A DNA stretch of 64,000 nucleotides from DASXQK01 sp963724385 (GTDB taxonomy: Bacteria > Pseudomonadota > Alphaproteobacteria > Dongiales > Dongiaceae), in assembly GCA_963724385.1 (NCBI GenBank), contig CAVRUJ010000002.1, forward strand, positions 930,001 through 994,000. The letters are read 5' to 3'. A program made the translations under genes and the position numbers. Within the stretch, counting starts at the first letter, position 1. Every line of letters begins with the position of its first letter. This document shows, piece by piece, positions 46,928 to 56,051 of the stretch. The notes under the pieces are model-generated. The model saw only the letters and a list, made by a program, of their open reading frames with translations. It did no database searches and had not been told where the DNA came from.

Positions 46928-47308
46928 ATGAGAGCAGCGTTTGCCGAAGATGAGCGCGCGCAGCCGACCGACATGCAGACTAAGCGTCGAATTACCACTG
47001 AATCCCTCGCCACTCGGGCATTTCGCATGATCAAAACACCCCCAGTCCATCAGACACGCGGCGCGCACTTCGCCTCAGTCGAAGCCGACGGAGCGATTGT
47101 GGTGTCTGCCGAAACGGTGGCTTCTGGCCTCGGACTCTCGATCGACGCTCTGCTGCAGCATTTAAGATCTGGCCTAGTCTATCAAGCAACAGAATGTGGA
47201 ATTGAGGAAGATGTAGGGAATCTCCGGATTACGTTCCGGTACCGGAATCGTCAGTTTCGGGCTGTCATCGATCGCTCGGGGAACATCGTACCATCGAGTT
47301 CAAAATAG
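46928..47308 (+). CDS. Hypothetical protein (DUF6522-like)
   Basis: Up to 126 residues; starts at 46973 or 47029 are also possible. The core (GAIVVSAETVASGLGLSIDA, then LRITFRYRNRQFRAVIDRSG) resembles small alphaproteobacterial proteins grouped as DUF6522, in which a helix-forming segment precedes a beta-rich tail. The family name is given from memory and should be checked. No function known. Confidence 0.6.
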   Translation: MRAAFAEDERAQPTDMQTKRRITTESLATRAFRMIKTPPVHQTRGAHFASVEADGAIVVSAETVASGLGLSIDALLQHLRSGLVYQATECGIEEDVGNLRITFRYRNRQFRAVIDRSGNIVPSSSK

Positions 47309-47575
47309 CAGCGCATGTCGGAATTGCTGAGGTTGTGCTCCCGGTTGCCCTGCTCCTTCTGCGCTGCTCTACTCTCAATTGGTTGCGCTTTCTTCGACTT
47401 CGTCGCCTCTGGATTACAGCACGCACCCGCGCTGTGCTGCACATGCCCCCATGCATGCGCCTCGCCCGCCCAAGATTGATCGGCCGTCAGTACGAGGAGT
47501 AGAAGCTATTGAAAGCTACGGGTCGGTTGGAAAAACAGCTCCTTCGCCAATTACCTTCCACGCGGGAAGGTTCGT

Positions 47576-48814
47576 ATGAGCCGGACGACATATGACTATG
47601 AGCAGCGCTTTCACGATGTGATTGGCGGCCTCAGGGCCGAGGGTCGCTACCGTGTCTTCGCCGATCTGGAACGCCTGGCGGGGCGGTTCCCTAAGGCGTT
47701 GCGCCATCGCCCGCGGGCCGAGGGCGGTGGGACCCAGGAAGTCACCATCTGGTGCTCCAACGACTATCTGGGCATGGGCCAGCACCCGACCGTGCTGGAC
47801 GCCATGCATGAGGCCATCGCCAGTGTCGGCGCCGGCGCCGGGGGCACACGTAATATCTCCGGCACCAGCCACTATCACGTGCTTCTGGAGCGCGAGCTCG
47901 CCGACTGGCACGGCAAGGCGGCTGCCCTGCTGTTCACCTCGGGTTATGTCGCCAACGAGACGGCGCTTTCCACGCTTACTCGTCTGTTGCCGGGTTGCAT
48001 CGTCTTTTCCGACGCCCTCAACCACGCCTCGATGATCAACGGCATCCGCTCCAGCGGGGCCGAGAGGAGGATCTTCCGCCACAACGACCTAGAGCATCTC
48101 GCGGAACTTCTGGCCGCTGCCCCGACCGACCGGCCCAAGCTGGTAGCCTTCGAATCGGTCTATTCCATGGACGGCGACATAGCCCCCATCGCAGCGATTT
48201 GCGATCTGGCCGAGCACCATGGCGCCTTGACTTATCTGGATGAGGTCCATGCCGTCGGCATGTATGGCCCCCACGGGGCCGGCATCGCCGAGCGTGACGG
48301 GGTAGCCCACCGTCTTACGGTCATCCAAGGCACCCTCGGCAAGGCCATCGGCACGATGGGCGGGTATGTCGCCGGCTCAGCGGCCCTGGTCGACGCGCTT
48401 CGTGGCACAGCCCCCGGCTTCATCTTCACGACGGCCCTGCCCCCGGTGATCGCCGCCGGCGCCCTCGCCAGCCTGCGCCATCTGCGCGGAGCCCAGGACC
48501 TTCGGGCCCGCCAGCAGGCGGTCGCTGCCATCTTGAAGCGCGGCCTGGTCGAGGCGGGGCTTCCGGTCATGCCAAACCTAAGCCACATCGTACCGGTGTT
48601 GGTGGGCGAGGCCAGGGCCTGCAAAGCGGTGGCCGACGAGCTACTTTTGCGGCACGCAATCTATGTCCAGCCCGTCAACTTTCCGACCGTGGCCAGGGGA
48701 GGAGAGCGCCTGCGGCTCACCCCTTCACCGCTTCATGACTCCGCGATGATCGCGGCACTTGTCGAAGGGTTATCCGACACCTGGTGCCGGCTAGGGCTCT
48801 CGGCTGCGGCCTGA
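47576..48814 (+). CDS. hemA: 5-aminolevulinate synthase HemA (ALAS)
   Basis: 412-residue PLP enzyme condensing glycine and succinyl-CoA, the C4 route to haem and corrinoids that typifies alphaproteobacteria. Visible motifs are EVTIWCSNDYLGMGQHP, GAGGTRNISG, YLDEVHAVGMYG, and the PLP-lysine segment VIQGTLGKAIG. The ATG follows GGAAGG. A second copy here may feed tetrapyrrole and cobalamin demand of the corrinoid pathway or be the housekeeping gene. Its GC content seems higher than that of the flanking region. Confidence 0.95.
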   Translation: MSRTTYDYEQRFHDVIGGLRAEGRYRVFADLERLAGRFPKALRHRPRAEGGGTQEVTIWCSNDYLGMGQHPTVLDAMHEAIASVGAGAGGTRNISGTSHYHVLLERELADWHGKAAALLFTSGYVANETALSTLTRLLPGCIVFSDALNHASMINGIRSSGAERRIFRHNDLEHLAELLAAAPTDRPKLVAFESVYSMDGDIAPIAAICDLAEHHGALTYLDEVHAVGMYGPHGAGIAERDGVAHRLTVIQGTLGKAIGTMGGYVAGSAALVDALRGTAPGFIFTTALPPVIAAGALASLRHLRGAQDLRARQQAVAAILKRGLVEAGLPVMPNLSHIVPVLVGEARACKAVADELLLRHAIYVQPVNFPTVARGGERLRLTPSPLHDSAMIAALVEGLSDTWCRLGLSAAA

Positions 48815-48893
48815 GCTCTATGCCGCGCTGATGTTGTCTTGAGTGCGAAACCGAAATTTGGAATGTCAAAAGCGTTACTTTCAACAAACCAGC

Positions 48894-49779
48894 TTAGGTC
48901 AACAAGTCTGGCGTCGAACTAGTCACTGTGGGCGTGGCATTCTCGGGTACTGCCACAAAGCGCCCCTTCTCCTCGCGGGGGAGTACTCGCCGCCGAGTCA
49001 TCCGGTAGACTGCAAATAATCCTAGCGCCCCATAGGCGGCAGCAAGATAGCCCCAGTACGCTCCAGACCCCAACCAACCCATGAGTACTCCATCTACCAA
49101 GGGGCCCCCGATAGCGCCAGTGCCGTAGAGGAGAATTAGAGTACCGCTGGCAGCCACTAACTGGTCGGCCTTCAGGAAATCGTTCGTATGGGCTATGCAA
49201 AGCGAATACATAGGCAGGGAGATCCCAGCATAGAAAAATGCCGCGGCGGCAAGCGCAGCAAGAGAGACCGTAGACGCAAACATCGCCATTACCGCCAACG
49301 CCGCAGCGCTGAAGGCGGCAACAGTCACAAGTTTGCGGCGGTCGAAGCTGTCAGAAAGGCGCCCAAGTGGCCATTGCAGCGTAGCGCCGCCCAAGATTGC
49401 TGCGATCATGAAGATGGACACCTCCGCCGTATCGAGCCCTATCCGGGGCCATACACTGCGCCCATTGAGAAGAAGCCGCTTTGGGCCATGCCTACACTAA
49501 GGGTGCCAAGGGTTCCAAGCGGGGAAACCCGATAGAGCTGGACTAGGCCCACATGGCTTGGCTCCGAGAAGGCCGGCGCCTGCTTGGCGGTCATCAAGAT
49601 TGGTATAACGGAGAGTGAGATGAGCAATGCCACAAGGCTGAAGAGCCGAAAGCCTGAAGGGTCCGCCAGATTGAGCATGGCCTGCCCCCCGATCAGGCCC
49701 GCATATTGGGTCAGCATGTAGATAGAGAACAAACGCCCTCGGTTCTCATTGCTACTGCGGTCATTTATTCAGCTCTCGG
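48894..49779 (-). pseudogene. MFS transporter, 3' part, split by IS
   Basis: C-terminal two thirds of a YcaD/UMF1-like major facilitator. At the IS junction the frame resumes with ES, then TGA where Trp is expected, then INDRSSNENRGRLFSIYMLTQ. A second break near 49445 fits loss of one C from a run of five (GAVYGP to RIGLDTAEVSIFM). So the remnant has an insertion, a nonsense change and a deletion. The rest (WPLGRLSDSFDRRKLVTVA onward) is well preserved, indicating recent decay. Confidence 0.85.
49772..49779. repeat. Target-site duplication, left copy
   Basis: GCTCTCGG directly abuts the IS left end and is repeated at 52196-52203. The duplicated bases are part of the interrupted MFS gene. 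Confidence 0.92.
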
Positions 49780-49804
49780 GGCAATTATGTCCTTTACACA
49801 CCAT
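49780..49804 (+). repeat. IS left inverted repeat
   Basis: Starts GGCAATTATGTCCTTTACAC and pairs with the right end: identical over the first ten bases, then imperfect with one short indel. Confidence 0.88.
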
Positions 49805-49845
49805 GCCCATTAGCGGTATAGTCGCCTCACTCAATGGAGGCTAAC

Positions 49846-50793
49846 ATGTCGATTTCCGGTAGCCCAATTTTCTACAATGAAGCCGCAGCCCGCGAGTGGC
49901 TTGAGGCTTTGCTATGGCCCAATGGGACGGTTTGCCCCCATTGCGGCGTTGTCGGCGCATCCTATGCGTTGAAGGGCAAAAGGCACCGCGACGGGCTCTA
50001 CAAGTGCAAGGGTTGCGCCGAGCAATTCACGGTCACGGTCGGCACGGTCATGGAGCGCAGCCATATTCCGCTCACCAAGTGGCTTCTCGCCATGCATTTG
50101 ATGTGTGCTAGTAAGAAAGGCATTTCGGCTCACCAGCTTCACCGCCAGCTTGAAATCACCTATCGTGCGGCGTGGTTTATGGCTCACCGCATTCGCGAGG
50201 GAATGCGCGACATGTTCCCAGACGCTGGCGGCCAGTTAGGCGGCAAGAACAAGGTTGTTGAGGCCGATGAAACCTATGTCGGCGGCAAAGCTAAGAACCG
50301 CAAGAACCATGTGCCGCCCAAGGAAGCGGTTGTTGCGCTTGTAGAGCGCGAGGGGCGCGTGCGCTCTTTCCATGTGCCTAGCGTCAACGGTAAGACGCTG
50401 CGCCCGATCCTCAAGGCGCAAATCAACCGTCATTCGTACCTAATGACGGACGAAGGGACGGTCTACCCGCCCATCGGCGAGGATTTCGCGGGCCACGGCT
50501 CGGTTAATCATTCAATCGAGGAATATGTTCGCGGTGGCTTCTGGCATACGAACACGGTTGAGAACTACTTTTCGATCCTCAAGCGCGGCCTAGTTGGCAC
50601 CTTCCACCATGTCAGCCAGCAGCATTTGAAGCGTTATCTAGGCGAGTTTGATTTCAGGCACAATGAGCGTGCCGCCCTAGGCGTGGATGACGAGAAGCGT
50701 ATGCAAAAGGCCGCCAAGGGCATCCGAGGCAAGCGCCTCACCTATCGGCGGACTAGTGGGGGCAAAGAAGGCTCAGAAGCCAGCCCGAGCTAG
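49846..50793 (+). CDS. IS1595-family (ISXO2-like) transposase
   Basis: 315-residue transposase. The ATG at 49846 follows GGAGG and is preferred over 49834. An N-terminal zinc ribbon (CPHCG ... CKGC) is followed by the family's helical segment (RSHIPLTKWLLAMHLM) and the ISXO2 DDE-type domain (VEADETYVGGK as first Asp; LMTDEGTVY as second; HTNTVENYFSILKRG region carrying the third acidic residue). Full length and apparently intact, so the element may be active. Confidence 0.94.
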   Translation: MSISGSPIFYNEAAAREWLEALLWPNGTVCPHCGVVGASYALKGKRHRDGLYKCKGCAEQFTVTVGTVMERSHIPLTKWLLAMHLMCASKKGISAHQLHRQLEITYRAAWFMAHRIREGMRDMFPDAGGQLGGKNKVVEADETYVGGKAKNRKNHVPPKEAVVALVEREGRVRSFHVPSVNGKTLRPILKAQINRHSYLMTDEGTVYPPIGEDFAGHGSVNHSIEEYVRGGFWHTNTVENYFSILKRGLVGTFHHVSQQHLKRYLGEFDFRHNERAALGVDDEKRMQKAAKGIRGKRLTYRRTSGGKEGSEASPS

Positions 50794-50833
50794 GCGCGCC
50801 AAGCCTCGCTTGGAGTTACCCGATAACCCGCAG

Positions 50834-50998
50834 CTATTGTTGCCCTTCCTTGACGACGACTGACTGCCGCCGCTTGGGTGATGGCTTCGGCTTGGGTCGG
50901 TCAACGTGTGGCTGTTTCGCTACCGCCAGCACGGCACGCTTGAATTGGTCCCACTCGGGGCCGGATTCGGTGGCTGTGGTGACTCGACGCTTAGGCAT
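50834..50998 (-). CDS. Small basic protein encoded opposite the transposase, IS cargo
   Basis: 54-residue Lys/Arg-rich protein (starts MPKRRVTTATESGPEW, ends in a basic tail) convergent to the transposase gene. Small reverse ORFs of this type accompany other IS1595 transposases, which supports it as a real accessory gene. Function unknown; its charge would suit nucleic-acid binding. Confidence 0.5.
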   Translation of the reverse strand: MPKRRVTTATESGPEWDQFKRAVLAVAKQPHVDRPKPKPSPKRRQSVVVKEGQQ

Positions 50999-51036
50999 GT
51001 CAGAATCCTACCAACTCAAAGACGGGAGGTAAACCC

Positions 51037-51195
51037 ATGCTGATTGTCCTGGTCATCATAGCGGTTCTCTTAGGCTTCATCGCGGCCGGTCTGGCACCCT
51101 CTCTCAATACCGTGGTGGCATCTCTCAAGACCATTGAGCAACTGTTAGGCCGCATTGAGGATCAATTGATCAAACAGGGGCAGCAGGAAGACTGA
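51037..51195 (+). CDS. 52-residue single-pass membrane protein, IS cargo
   Basis: Starts at ATG 51037 behind GGGAGGT. The N-terminal half is one hydrophobic helix (MLIVLVIIAVLLGFIAAGL) and the C-terminal half is polar and helical (LKTIEQLLGRIEDQLIKQG), possibly a coiled coil. Reminiscent of small phage or toxin-like membrane proteins. Followed immediately by a strong stem-loop. Confidence 0.6.
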   Translation: MLIVLVIIAVLLGFIAAGLAPSLNTVVASLKTIEQLLGRIEDQLIKQGQQED

Positions 51196-51196
51196 C

Positions 51197-51220
51197 GGGG
51201 CGGGATGAGACTCCCGCCCC
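51197..51220 (+). terminator. GC stem-loop after the membrane-protein gene
   Basis: GGGGCGGG and CCCGCCCC form a perfect 8-bp stem around an 8-nt loop, 1 nt after the stop codon. No T tract follows, so it may act as an imperfect terminator or mRNA stabiliser. Confidence 0.5.
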
Positions 51221-51268
51221 GCCTGTCGTGTATCCTAGTGGCGGCCAAGCAACCTACGAGAGGCCCGA

Positions 51269-51508
51269 ATGTCTCAAAAGGAAGAAGCACTTTTTAAAAA
51301 GTTCTTCCCACACACCCAATTTAACGACGTTGAGGCCGCGGCTTCCGTTCAAAACCACGGATTAGGCGTTAGCGTCTACGGGCGACGAGGGATCCCCGAC
51401 AACTTCGTGCTTTGCGTCGCGACAACGAAAGATCGCTTGGGACCGATAACGATGAACCGAAAAACCGCGGTTGAATTGAAGCGGCTTCTAACTCAAGAAG
51501 GATTTTAG
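51269..51508 (+). CDS. Hypothetical protein, IS cargo
   Basis: 79-residue soluble protein of unknown family (FKKFFPHTQFNDVEAAASVQ; TMNRKTAVELKRLLTQEG). It has the pattern of a small alpha/beta domain. It is carried between the inverted repeats of the IS. The GAGAGG upstream is a plausible ribosome-binding site. Confidence 0.55.
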   Translation: MSQKEEALFKKFFPHTQFNDVEAAASVQNHGLGVSVYGRRGIPDNFVLCVATTKDRLGPITMNRKTAVELKRLLTQEGF

Positions 51509-51592
51509 CGACAGCGGCTGAATGCAACGGCAGTGGCACGCGGGCACGCTTCTTTAACTGCCGTTCGAGCCATAGATCAAAGGCACGAGTTC

Positions 51593-51853
51593 ATGCAAAC
51601 AACCTCTGTAAACCTTTCTCCTGGCCTCAATGAAATTCCACAGCGGCTGGAGGATTTTCAGGTTGGCCTAATGGAGGGCGAACTGCTTGTGCGGATCGTC
51701 GCAACAGTTCGATCTCACTTTGGGGAACCCAGCGGCCACGGAATACCCCAGCCGGAAACCACGTTGGCAATCCGTATGGATCGAGCGGCTGCCATGATGC
51801 TTGCCGCCAAGCTTCGCGATTTAGCCCAGACCATGGATTGGCCGCTGCTATAA
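51593..51853 (+). CDS. Hypothetical protein, IS cargo
   Basis: 86-residue protein of unknown family (LNEIPQRLEDFQVGLMEGEL; MDRAAAMMLAAKLRDLAQTM). Like the previous gene it ends in an amphipathic helix containing a similar AA-(M/V)-x-L-(A/K)-x-(K/R)L pattern, so the two could be distant relatives. ATG 51593 chosen over upstream starts because the earlier codons look non-coding. Confidence 0.5.
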   Translation: MQTTSVNLSPGLNEIPQRLEDFQVGLMEGELLVRIVATVRSHFGEPSGHGIPQPETTLAIRMDRAAAMMLAAKLRDLAQTMDWPLL

Positions 51854-52037
51854 CGAGACGCAAGCCGAGCCGGAAGGCTCTACGACGTGGCCCATCATCT
51901 GCTGGACCGCCAATTGCCGACTCGGCTTCGCCTTGCATATAATCCCGCCGTTCCGTGCTGGCACATGCTCGGTCTTGTAAGACTGAGCAGCTAGGGCATC
52001 GGAGCTGGCGTACCTGGGGGTGCGACCCGGGTGCAGG

Positions 52038-52061
52038 GAGACCGAGCCAGCCGGTCTCTTT
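52038..52061 (+). terminator. Stem-loop near the IS right end
   Basis: GAGACCG and CGGTCTC flank a 7-nt loop and run into TTT. It probably ends transcription of the cargo genes. The remainder of 51854-52195 shows no gene. Confidence 0.45.
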
Positions 52062-52169
52062 CGGGCACACCAGCCCCAAACCGCACCTACATCACAGGCT
52101 TTGGGAATTGAAGACAACCCTTCGCGGGGGTTGAATGGTGCTTAATTGCGCTAATCGCAATCTGTAGAA

Positions 52170-52195
52170 ATGGTGTTGTTAAAGGCATAATTGCC
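52170..52195 (-). repeat. IS right inverted repeat
   Basis: On the minus strand it begins GGCAATTATGCCTTTAACAA, matching the left end over the first ten bases and imperfectly after that. Confidence 0.88.
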
Positions 52196-52203
52196 GCTCT
52201 CGG
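52196..52203. repeat. Target-site duplication, right copy
   Basis: GCTCTCGG, identical to 49772-49779. Confidence 0.92.
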
Positions 52204-52546
52204 CGACAACGTAGAGGCCGGCGTAGCAATAGCCCGTGATTACTCTAGTGACAAACCAAGTCACTGGCTGAATATACAGAGAGGCCAACAGCACTGCCGC
52301 GACGGCCAGCGCCGACAATGCTGCAAATACCCTAATATGCCCAACACTTCGGACCCCCTTCGGAGTCAACAGTGAACTTAGTAGGAAGCCGACGTAGTAC
52401 CCAGACATGACTGCGCCCATGGCCGTGCTTGAGAAGCCATCGAGGCTACCGCGCAGGCCAAGAAGGCTGGATTGCAGGCCATTACCCGCCATAATCAGTG
52501 CCACGCCCAAGAGCAGTGCCCAAGTCGTCTTCAATAAGATCAACAT
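52196..52546 (-). pseudogene. MFS transporter, 5' part, split by IS
   Basis: N-terminal 117 residues of the same transporter whose 3' part lies at 48894-49779. Start MLILLKTTWALLLGVALIMA, three to four membrane helices, then YAGLYVVAES, where the frame runs into the IS and stops after a short nonsense tail. The substrate of the original transporter is unknown. Confidence 0.85.
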
Positions 52547-53067
52547 GAAAAATCCCTCGATACTGGACCGGCCGGCAAGGTAGGGACGTTACACCGACAC
52601 CTCCGAGATGACTAACATCCTTCGAGACTGAATGCGCCTATTCACATTTGTCGGCGAGGTCCGCTTAGACATTCTCCGCAGGCACAGCAGGTACATTTTA
52701 TTCATTGAGCAGTTAGTTGGCCGATGTGATGCGGCCATTCGAAAGCAACGCCAGCAGCATGCCGCCGTCGTACCCAACCACGCTCCGTAGACGCGTCATG
52801 ACCCGCCGCATCCCGTGAACGCTGGGAAGCCGCCTTCACCGCTCGCAGGCGACGACGCTGACTGACCGATTCGTCTTTGACGAGGGGCTGATATGTGTTT
52901 GGCAGTGCCTCGATCGAGACCGAACTGTCCAGATCACAACGCCAATAAGAATTCAAATCCTATCGTGCAAATTCAACTCCGCTCCGGCAGCTCCACAGTA
53001 GCGCTTGTGCCATACCTCGAACCCGGAGGTCGTCGCCCCCCAACTCCTCATCAATCGTCAGGGTTCA
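52547..53067. other. Gene-free region, possible remnant
   Basis: 521 bp without a convincing gene. Short frames on the minus strand are Arg/Ser rich and unfamiliar. The stretch next to 52546 should contain the promoter of the former MFS gene. Confidence 0.45.
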
Positions 53068-53808
53068 CTACAAGTAGACGGTAAGACCATCGTATGCACA
53101 CTCCTCTGGTATTTCATCCTTATGAGCAATCATCTCCCGGCTAAAATGAGTGAGGATTACTCGCTTTGCCTTCAGTTCATGCCAATGACGTTTGATCACC
53201 GAATAAGTCAAATGGTGACGAACCGGCTTCTGGTAAAAATAACATTCCGCAACCAATAGATCGGCATTCTCCGCTAGAGTAGGCATATGCGGTGTCCAAT
53301 CGCTGTCGCCAGTATAGGAAATGGCCTTTCCGGCAACCTCGATGCGAATTGACGTCGGATTGGTCTCAGGCGTGTGAAGTGCAGGATACGATGTGAACTT
53401 GATGCCATTGACATCACGGGTTTCGAGGACATCCATCTCCACATAGTCAAGGCGAAACTTTGGCGTCATCGCATACATTCCCGGAAACAGCGCCTCGCCA
53501 ATCAATGTCAGGCGGGATTTTGTCCCTCTTGGCCCGACGACGGCGAGGGGTCGCAGGCGCTTGGCTGCGAGCATCGCATCGAGGAGCAAGAATGGCACTC
53601 CCCCACAGTGGTCACCGTGAAAGTGCGTGAGGAAGATTACGTCGATTGAGTTGTGATCAATTCCAAGTTTACTCAGCGCAATGAGTGAAGAAGCACCAAA
53701 ATCGATGGCAAATCGGATACCCGGAGCGTCCACCAAAATGCACGTGGTGAATTTACCGCCGGCACCAAATGAGTCGCCAGAGCCGACGAAGATGACCTTG
53801 ACCGACAA
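53068..53808 (-). CDS. Metallo-beta-lactamase-fold hydrolase (RNase Z-like)
   Basis: 246-residue protein. The TTG at 53808 is chosen because AAAGGGGGGG lies just upstream and the N-terminal strand SVKVIFVGSGDSFG begins there. The metal site HFHGDHCGG near residue 63, a downstream Asp (YTGDSDWT) and a late His (LTHFSREM) fit the RNase Z/ElaC-like group that includes phosphodiesterases and lipid hydrolases. Substrate unknown. No close functional neighbour. Confidence 0.85.
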   Translation of the reverse strand: MSVKVIFVGSGDSFGAGGKFTTCILVDAPGIRFAIDFGASSLIALSKLGIDHNSIDVIFLTHFHGDHCGGVPFLLLDAMLAAKRLRPLAVVGPRGTKSRLTLIGEALFPGMYAMTPKFRLDYVEMDVLETRDVNGIKFTSYPALHTPETNPTSIRIEVAGKAISYTGDSDWTPHMPTLAENADLLVAECYFYQKPVRHHLTYSVIKRHWHELKAKRVILTHFSREMIAHKDEIPEECAYDGLTVYL

Positions 53809-54319
53809 GGTTCCCCCCCTTTCCGTGCACTCAGTTGTATGGTCTCCGTAAGACGATCCGCTCGTCACAGTGCGGCTTCCTCTTCATAGCACCCTCTCCT
53901 TCCAGGGTCCAAAAGTGCCCGAAAAGCTTCCCTTTGTCCGGAGCAGCTTTCGGGTTCTGCGCCAGGGAAGCGACACAAGGCTGAGAACAGTCACAGTCAG
54001 CGACCGCCCTGTACTCTACCGCTTCTGAAAGCTGTCAGCGAAGCGGGGACTGCCGATGAGTCGTAGCGGGATTGGCGCCAAATTCCAATGCTGGCGCCCT
54101 TTCGAGGCGGCGGAGCCAATATTGCCTGAAAATCCGGCCGAAACTGTCGCGGAAATACGTCTCCTTTCGCTCGTTCTTTTGCTGCATGGCATACAGGACG
54201 ACGCGCTCAACGCGAAATCTTATAGCGTCCTGCGCTGACTAGGACTCGTTGGGCGTCACGCGGAGGATTCCCAAGACGGCAAAGGTCTGACTCAGTGTGG
54301 CGAACCAAGGAGGTTCGGC
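53809..54319. other. Region without recognisable gene
   Basis: About 510 bp between the metallo-beta-lactamase gene and an IS630 remnant. Short frames on both strands lack family features. It probably includes degraded insertion-sequence sequence and the promoter of the minus-strand gene. Confidence 0.45.
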
Positions 54320-54454
54320 GTGTCGATGCCGGTGCCACTGCGTGGCGACTTTGATGCGGCTGATCTTCGCCGCCTGGGGCGGAGCAGCAAGGATGCCAAT
54401 CAGGCCCGACGGCTTCTGGCGTTGGCGACGATCTACGCTGGTGGCACGCGGAGC
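54320..54454 (+). pseudogene. IS630-family transposase remnant
   Basis: About 45 residues from a GTG start match the N-terminal helical region of IS630-type transposases (PLRGDFDAADLRRLGRSSKD, then RRLLALATIYAGGTRS). Beyond this the frame loses similarity, and the HTH end and catalytic domain are missing. A dead fragment marking past insertion. Confidence 0.7.
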
Positions 54455-54648
54455 CATGGCGGAGCGGACGTCCGGCGGCGGGACCAGTCATGCGCCTGGA
54501 GGCGGGCGGCCGGTATTTTCCCCCGCATCCGACGCCACTCGCCTCGATCCGTCGGTGGGAAGGTATAGTGGGATGCGGATAAAGCGAAACCACCCCACCT
54601 CTATCCGGGGAACCACTGCGGCGGACGGGCGCCGGGCTCATCCCGGCG

Positions 54649-54978
54649 CTATTCACTCTGCCCCGGGTTCTCTTTGTCCACTGACCCATTGCACATAGCG
54701 CGGCAGCGTTTCCGTGCGTAGTCCCATGCGGAAAACTTGGCACTCTCGTCCGGTCCGTCAATCGCGACGATGAACGGGTCATCGCCGAAGCTCTTGTAAT
54801 AGCCAAACAAGGCCTCCGCAGTCATGCCCGGCTCATAGCCCTCCTTGAGCGAGAGGTCTACCAACCGACGACATACAGCGAGCGCATCCTCGACATTGTC
54901 GTAGATGCCTTGCTCGTATCGTTCGTCCGTCTCCATGTAGTGATAATTGTCGTCCACCAAAACCCTGTACCGAACCAT
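54649..54978 (-). CDS. Conserved hypothetical protein
   Basis: 109-residue acidic protein (YRVLVDDNYHYMETDERYEQ; EALFGYYKSFGDDPFIVAI; FSAWDYARKRC). I recognise the pattern as a small protein common in alphaproteobacteria, with no known function. AAGGGGAAAA lies upstream of the ATG. Confidence 0.75.
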   Translation of the reverse strand: MVRYRVLVDDNYHYMETDERYEQGIYDNVEDALAVCRRLVDLSLKEGYEPGMTAEALFGYYKSFGDDPFIVAIDGPDESAKFSAWDYARKRCRAMCNGSVDKENPGQSE

Positions 54979-55130
54979 GGCTCGACGTTTTCCCCTTTCT
55001 TGCTAGCTGTTGGAGTCCTCAGCGCAACTGGGCCAACCGGACCATAGTGACGAGCGATGCAGAGAAGGCAGATTTGCCCTTCTCGCCTACCAATCTGTAA
55101 TTTTCCCGAGGCGCCCGCCGATTCACTTGT

Positions 55131-56051
55131 TTAGCGATCGCCGTTGAGAGGAATGCCTTTTGTCCAATCCAGCTCGAGCTGCCCCTCCTGCCGCGGCCCC
55201 TTCCGGCCCCTGGCCGCAATCCCTGACGCGCTCTCACTCTCAGGGGCGCGCCGCGAGGTGCCGGCGGCCCCCGCACCTCCCGTCGAACGACAATTCGCAT
55301 GCCCTATCTTTGTAAGGAACTCCCGCCTGGCGGCAGCCCGGGCGCCCTTCCAGGCCGCCATGAGCTGATCCACCTGCGGGCCGCGGGCCTTGATGACAGT
55401 GCTGGCGCCTCGCTTAGCTTTCTTGCCCGCAATTTCACGAGCTTTGGCAATCTGCGCCTTTGCAGTCGGCTCGGCGGCGACGGCCCGATAGGCTGCCGGG
55501 TTATCGGCAAGCCCCAGCTCGGTGACGATTGCGGCGGCCGGCTCGGTGATAGTGGCCGCCTCCATCGCACCCCTGGCAGTCGACTCTGCGATATCCAGAT
55601 TCCGCGCTGCCGCCCTCAAGCCTCCTTCTGGGCGACCTCTGCCAATTTTTGCGCGGTCCCCGCGCAAAATTCCCATCGAGCTGCAAAGCTCTACGTATCT
55701 GGCAATCTGCCGGTCCCGCTCGAGCTTGGAAAGCTCACCCCTGTGCAAGTTCTCAGCCAGTTCTGCCATCTCGAAGGTGATTTCGGGGCCCTCAAGGATT
55801 CGCGCCTCGATCTTGGACCAGCCCTCCTCCCGGGCGGCGACAAGACGCGTGGCTCCATAGACCAGGACCCAGGTCGAGCGGCTCTCGCCGTTCTCCTCGT
55901 TGACGAGACGCACGCCGATAGGCGCGAGCAGACCATTCTCTCGTAGCGATTCCCGCATTATTGCGATCTGCTTCGCCGTGGGGGTTCGCCAACGCGTGCC
56001 AATCAGGATATCGGCCACCGGCAGCCGCTTCGTCGTCACCTGCTTACTCAC
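55131..56051 (-). CDS. ParB-like nuclease-domain protein
   Basis: 306-residue ParB/RepB/Spo0J-type protein. The GTG at 56051, behind GGAG, is preferred; the longer frame upstream is Arg/Pro rich and non-coding in character. The N-terminal ParB domain is clear (RLPVADILIGTRWR, then WVLVYGATRLVAAREEGW; MAELAENLHRGELSKLERDRQ), followed by a short HTH-like segment (LRAAARNLDIAESTARGAM) and a basic disordered tail. No ParA is adjacent, which argues for an accessory DNA-binding or mobile-element role rather than partition. Confidence 0.85.
   Translation of the reverse strand: MSKQVTTKRLPVADILIGTRWRTPTAKQIAIMRESLRENGLLAPIGVRLVNEENGESRSTWVLVYGATRLVAAREEGWSKIEARILEGPEITFEMAELAENLHRGELSKLERDRQIARYVELCSSMGILRGDRAKIGRGRPEGGLRAAARNLDIAESTARGAMEAATITEPAAAIVTELGLADNPAAYRAVAAEPTAKAQIAKAREIAGKKAKRGASTVIKARGPQVDQLMAAWKGARAAARREFLTKIGHANCRSTGGAGAAGTSRRAPESESASGIAARGRKGPRQEGQLELDWTKGIPLNGDR

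Larger units (their letters stand above)
49780..52195 (+). mobile_element. IS1595-family insertion sequence with passenger genes
   Basis: 2416-bp element bounded by imperfect inverted repeats that begin GGCAATTATG and flanked by the 8-bp duplication GCTCTCGG. It holds an ISXO2-type transposase and then about 1.4 kb with three forward small genes and one reverse small gene. Such cargo is known in some IS1595 subgroups. It has inserted into the coding sequence of an MFS transporter, and removing it plus one duplication copy restores the reading order of that gene. Confidence 0.93.

Noticed and set aside
54207..54806. Long minus-strand ORF of about 200 residues
   Set aside because: Low-complexity Arg/Pro/Ser composition, overlaps the IS630 remnant and a conserved gene; no protein-like features.
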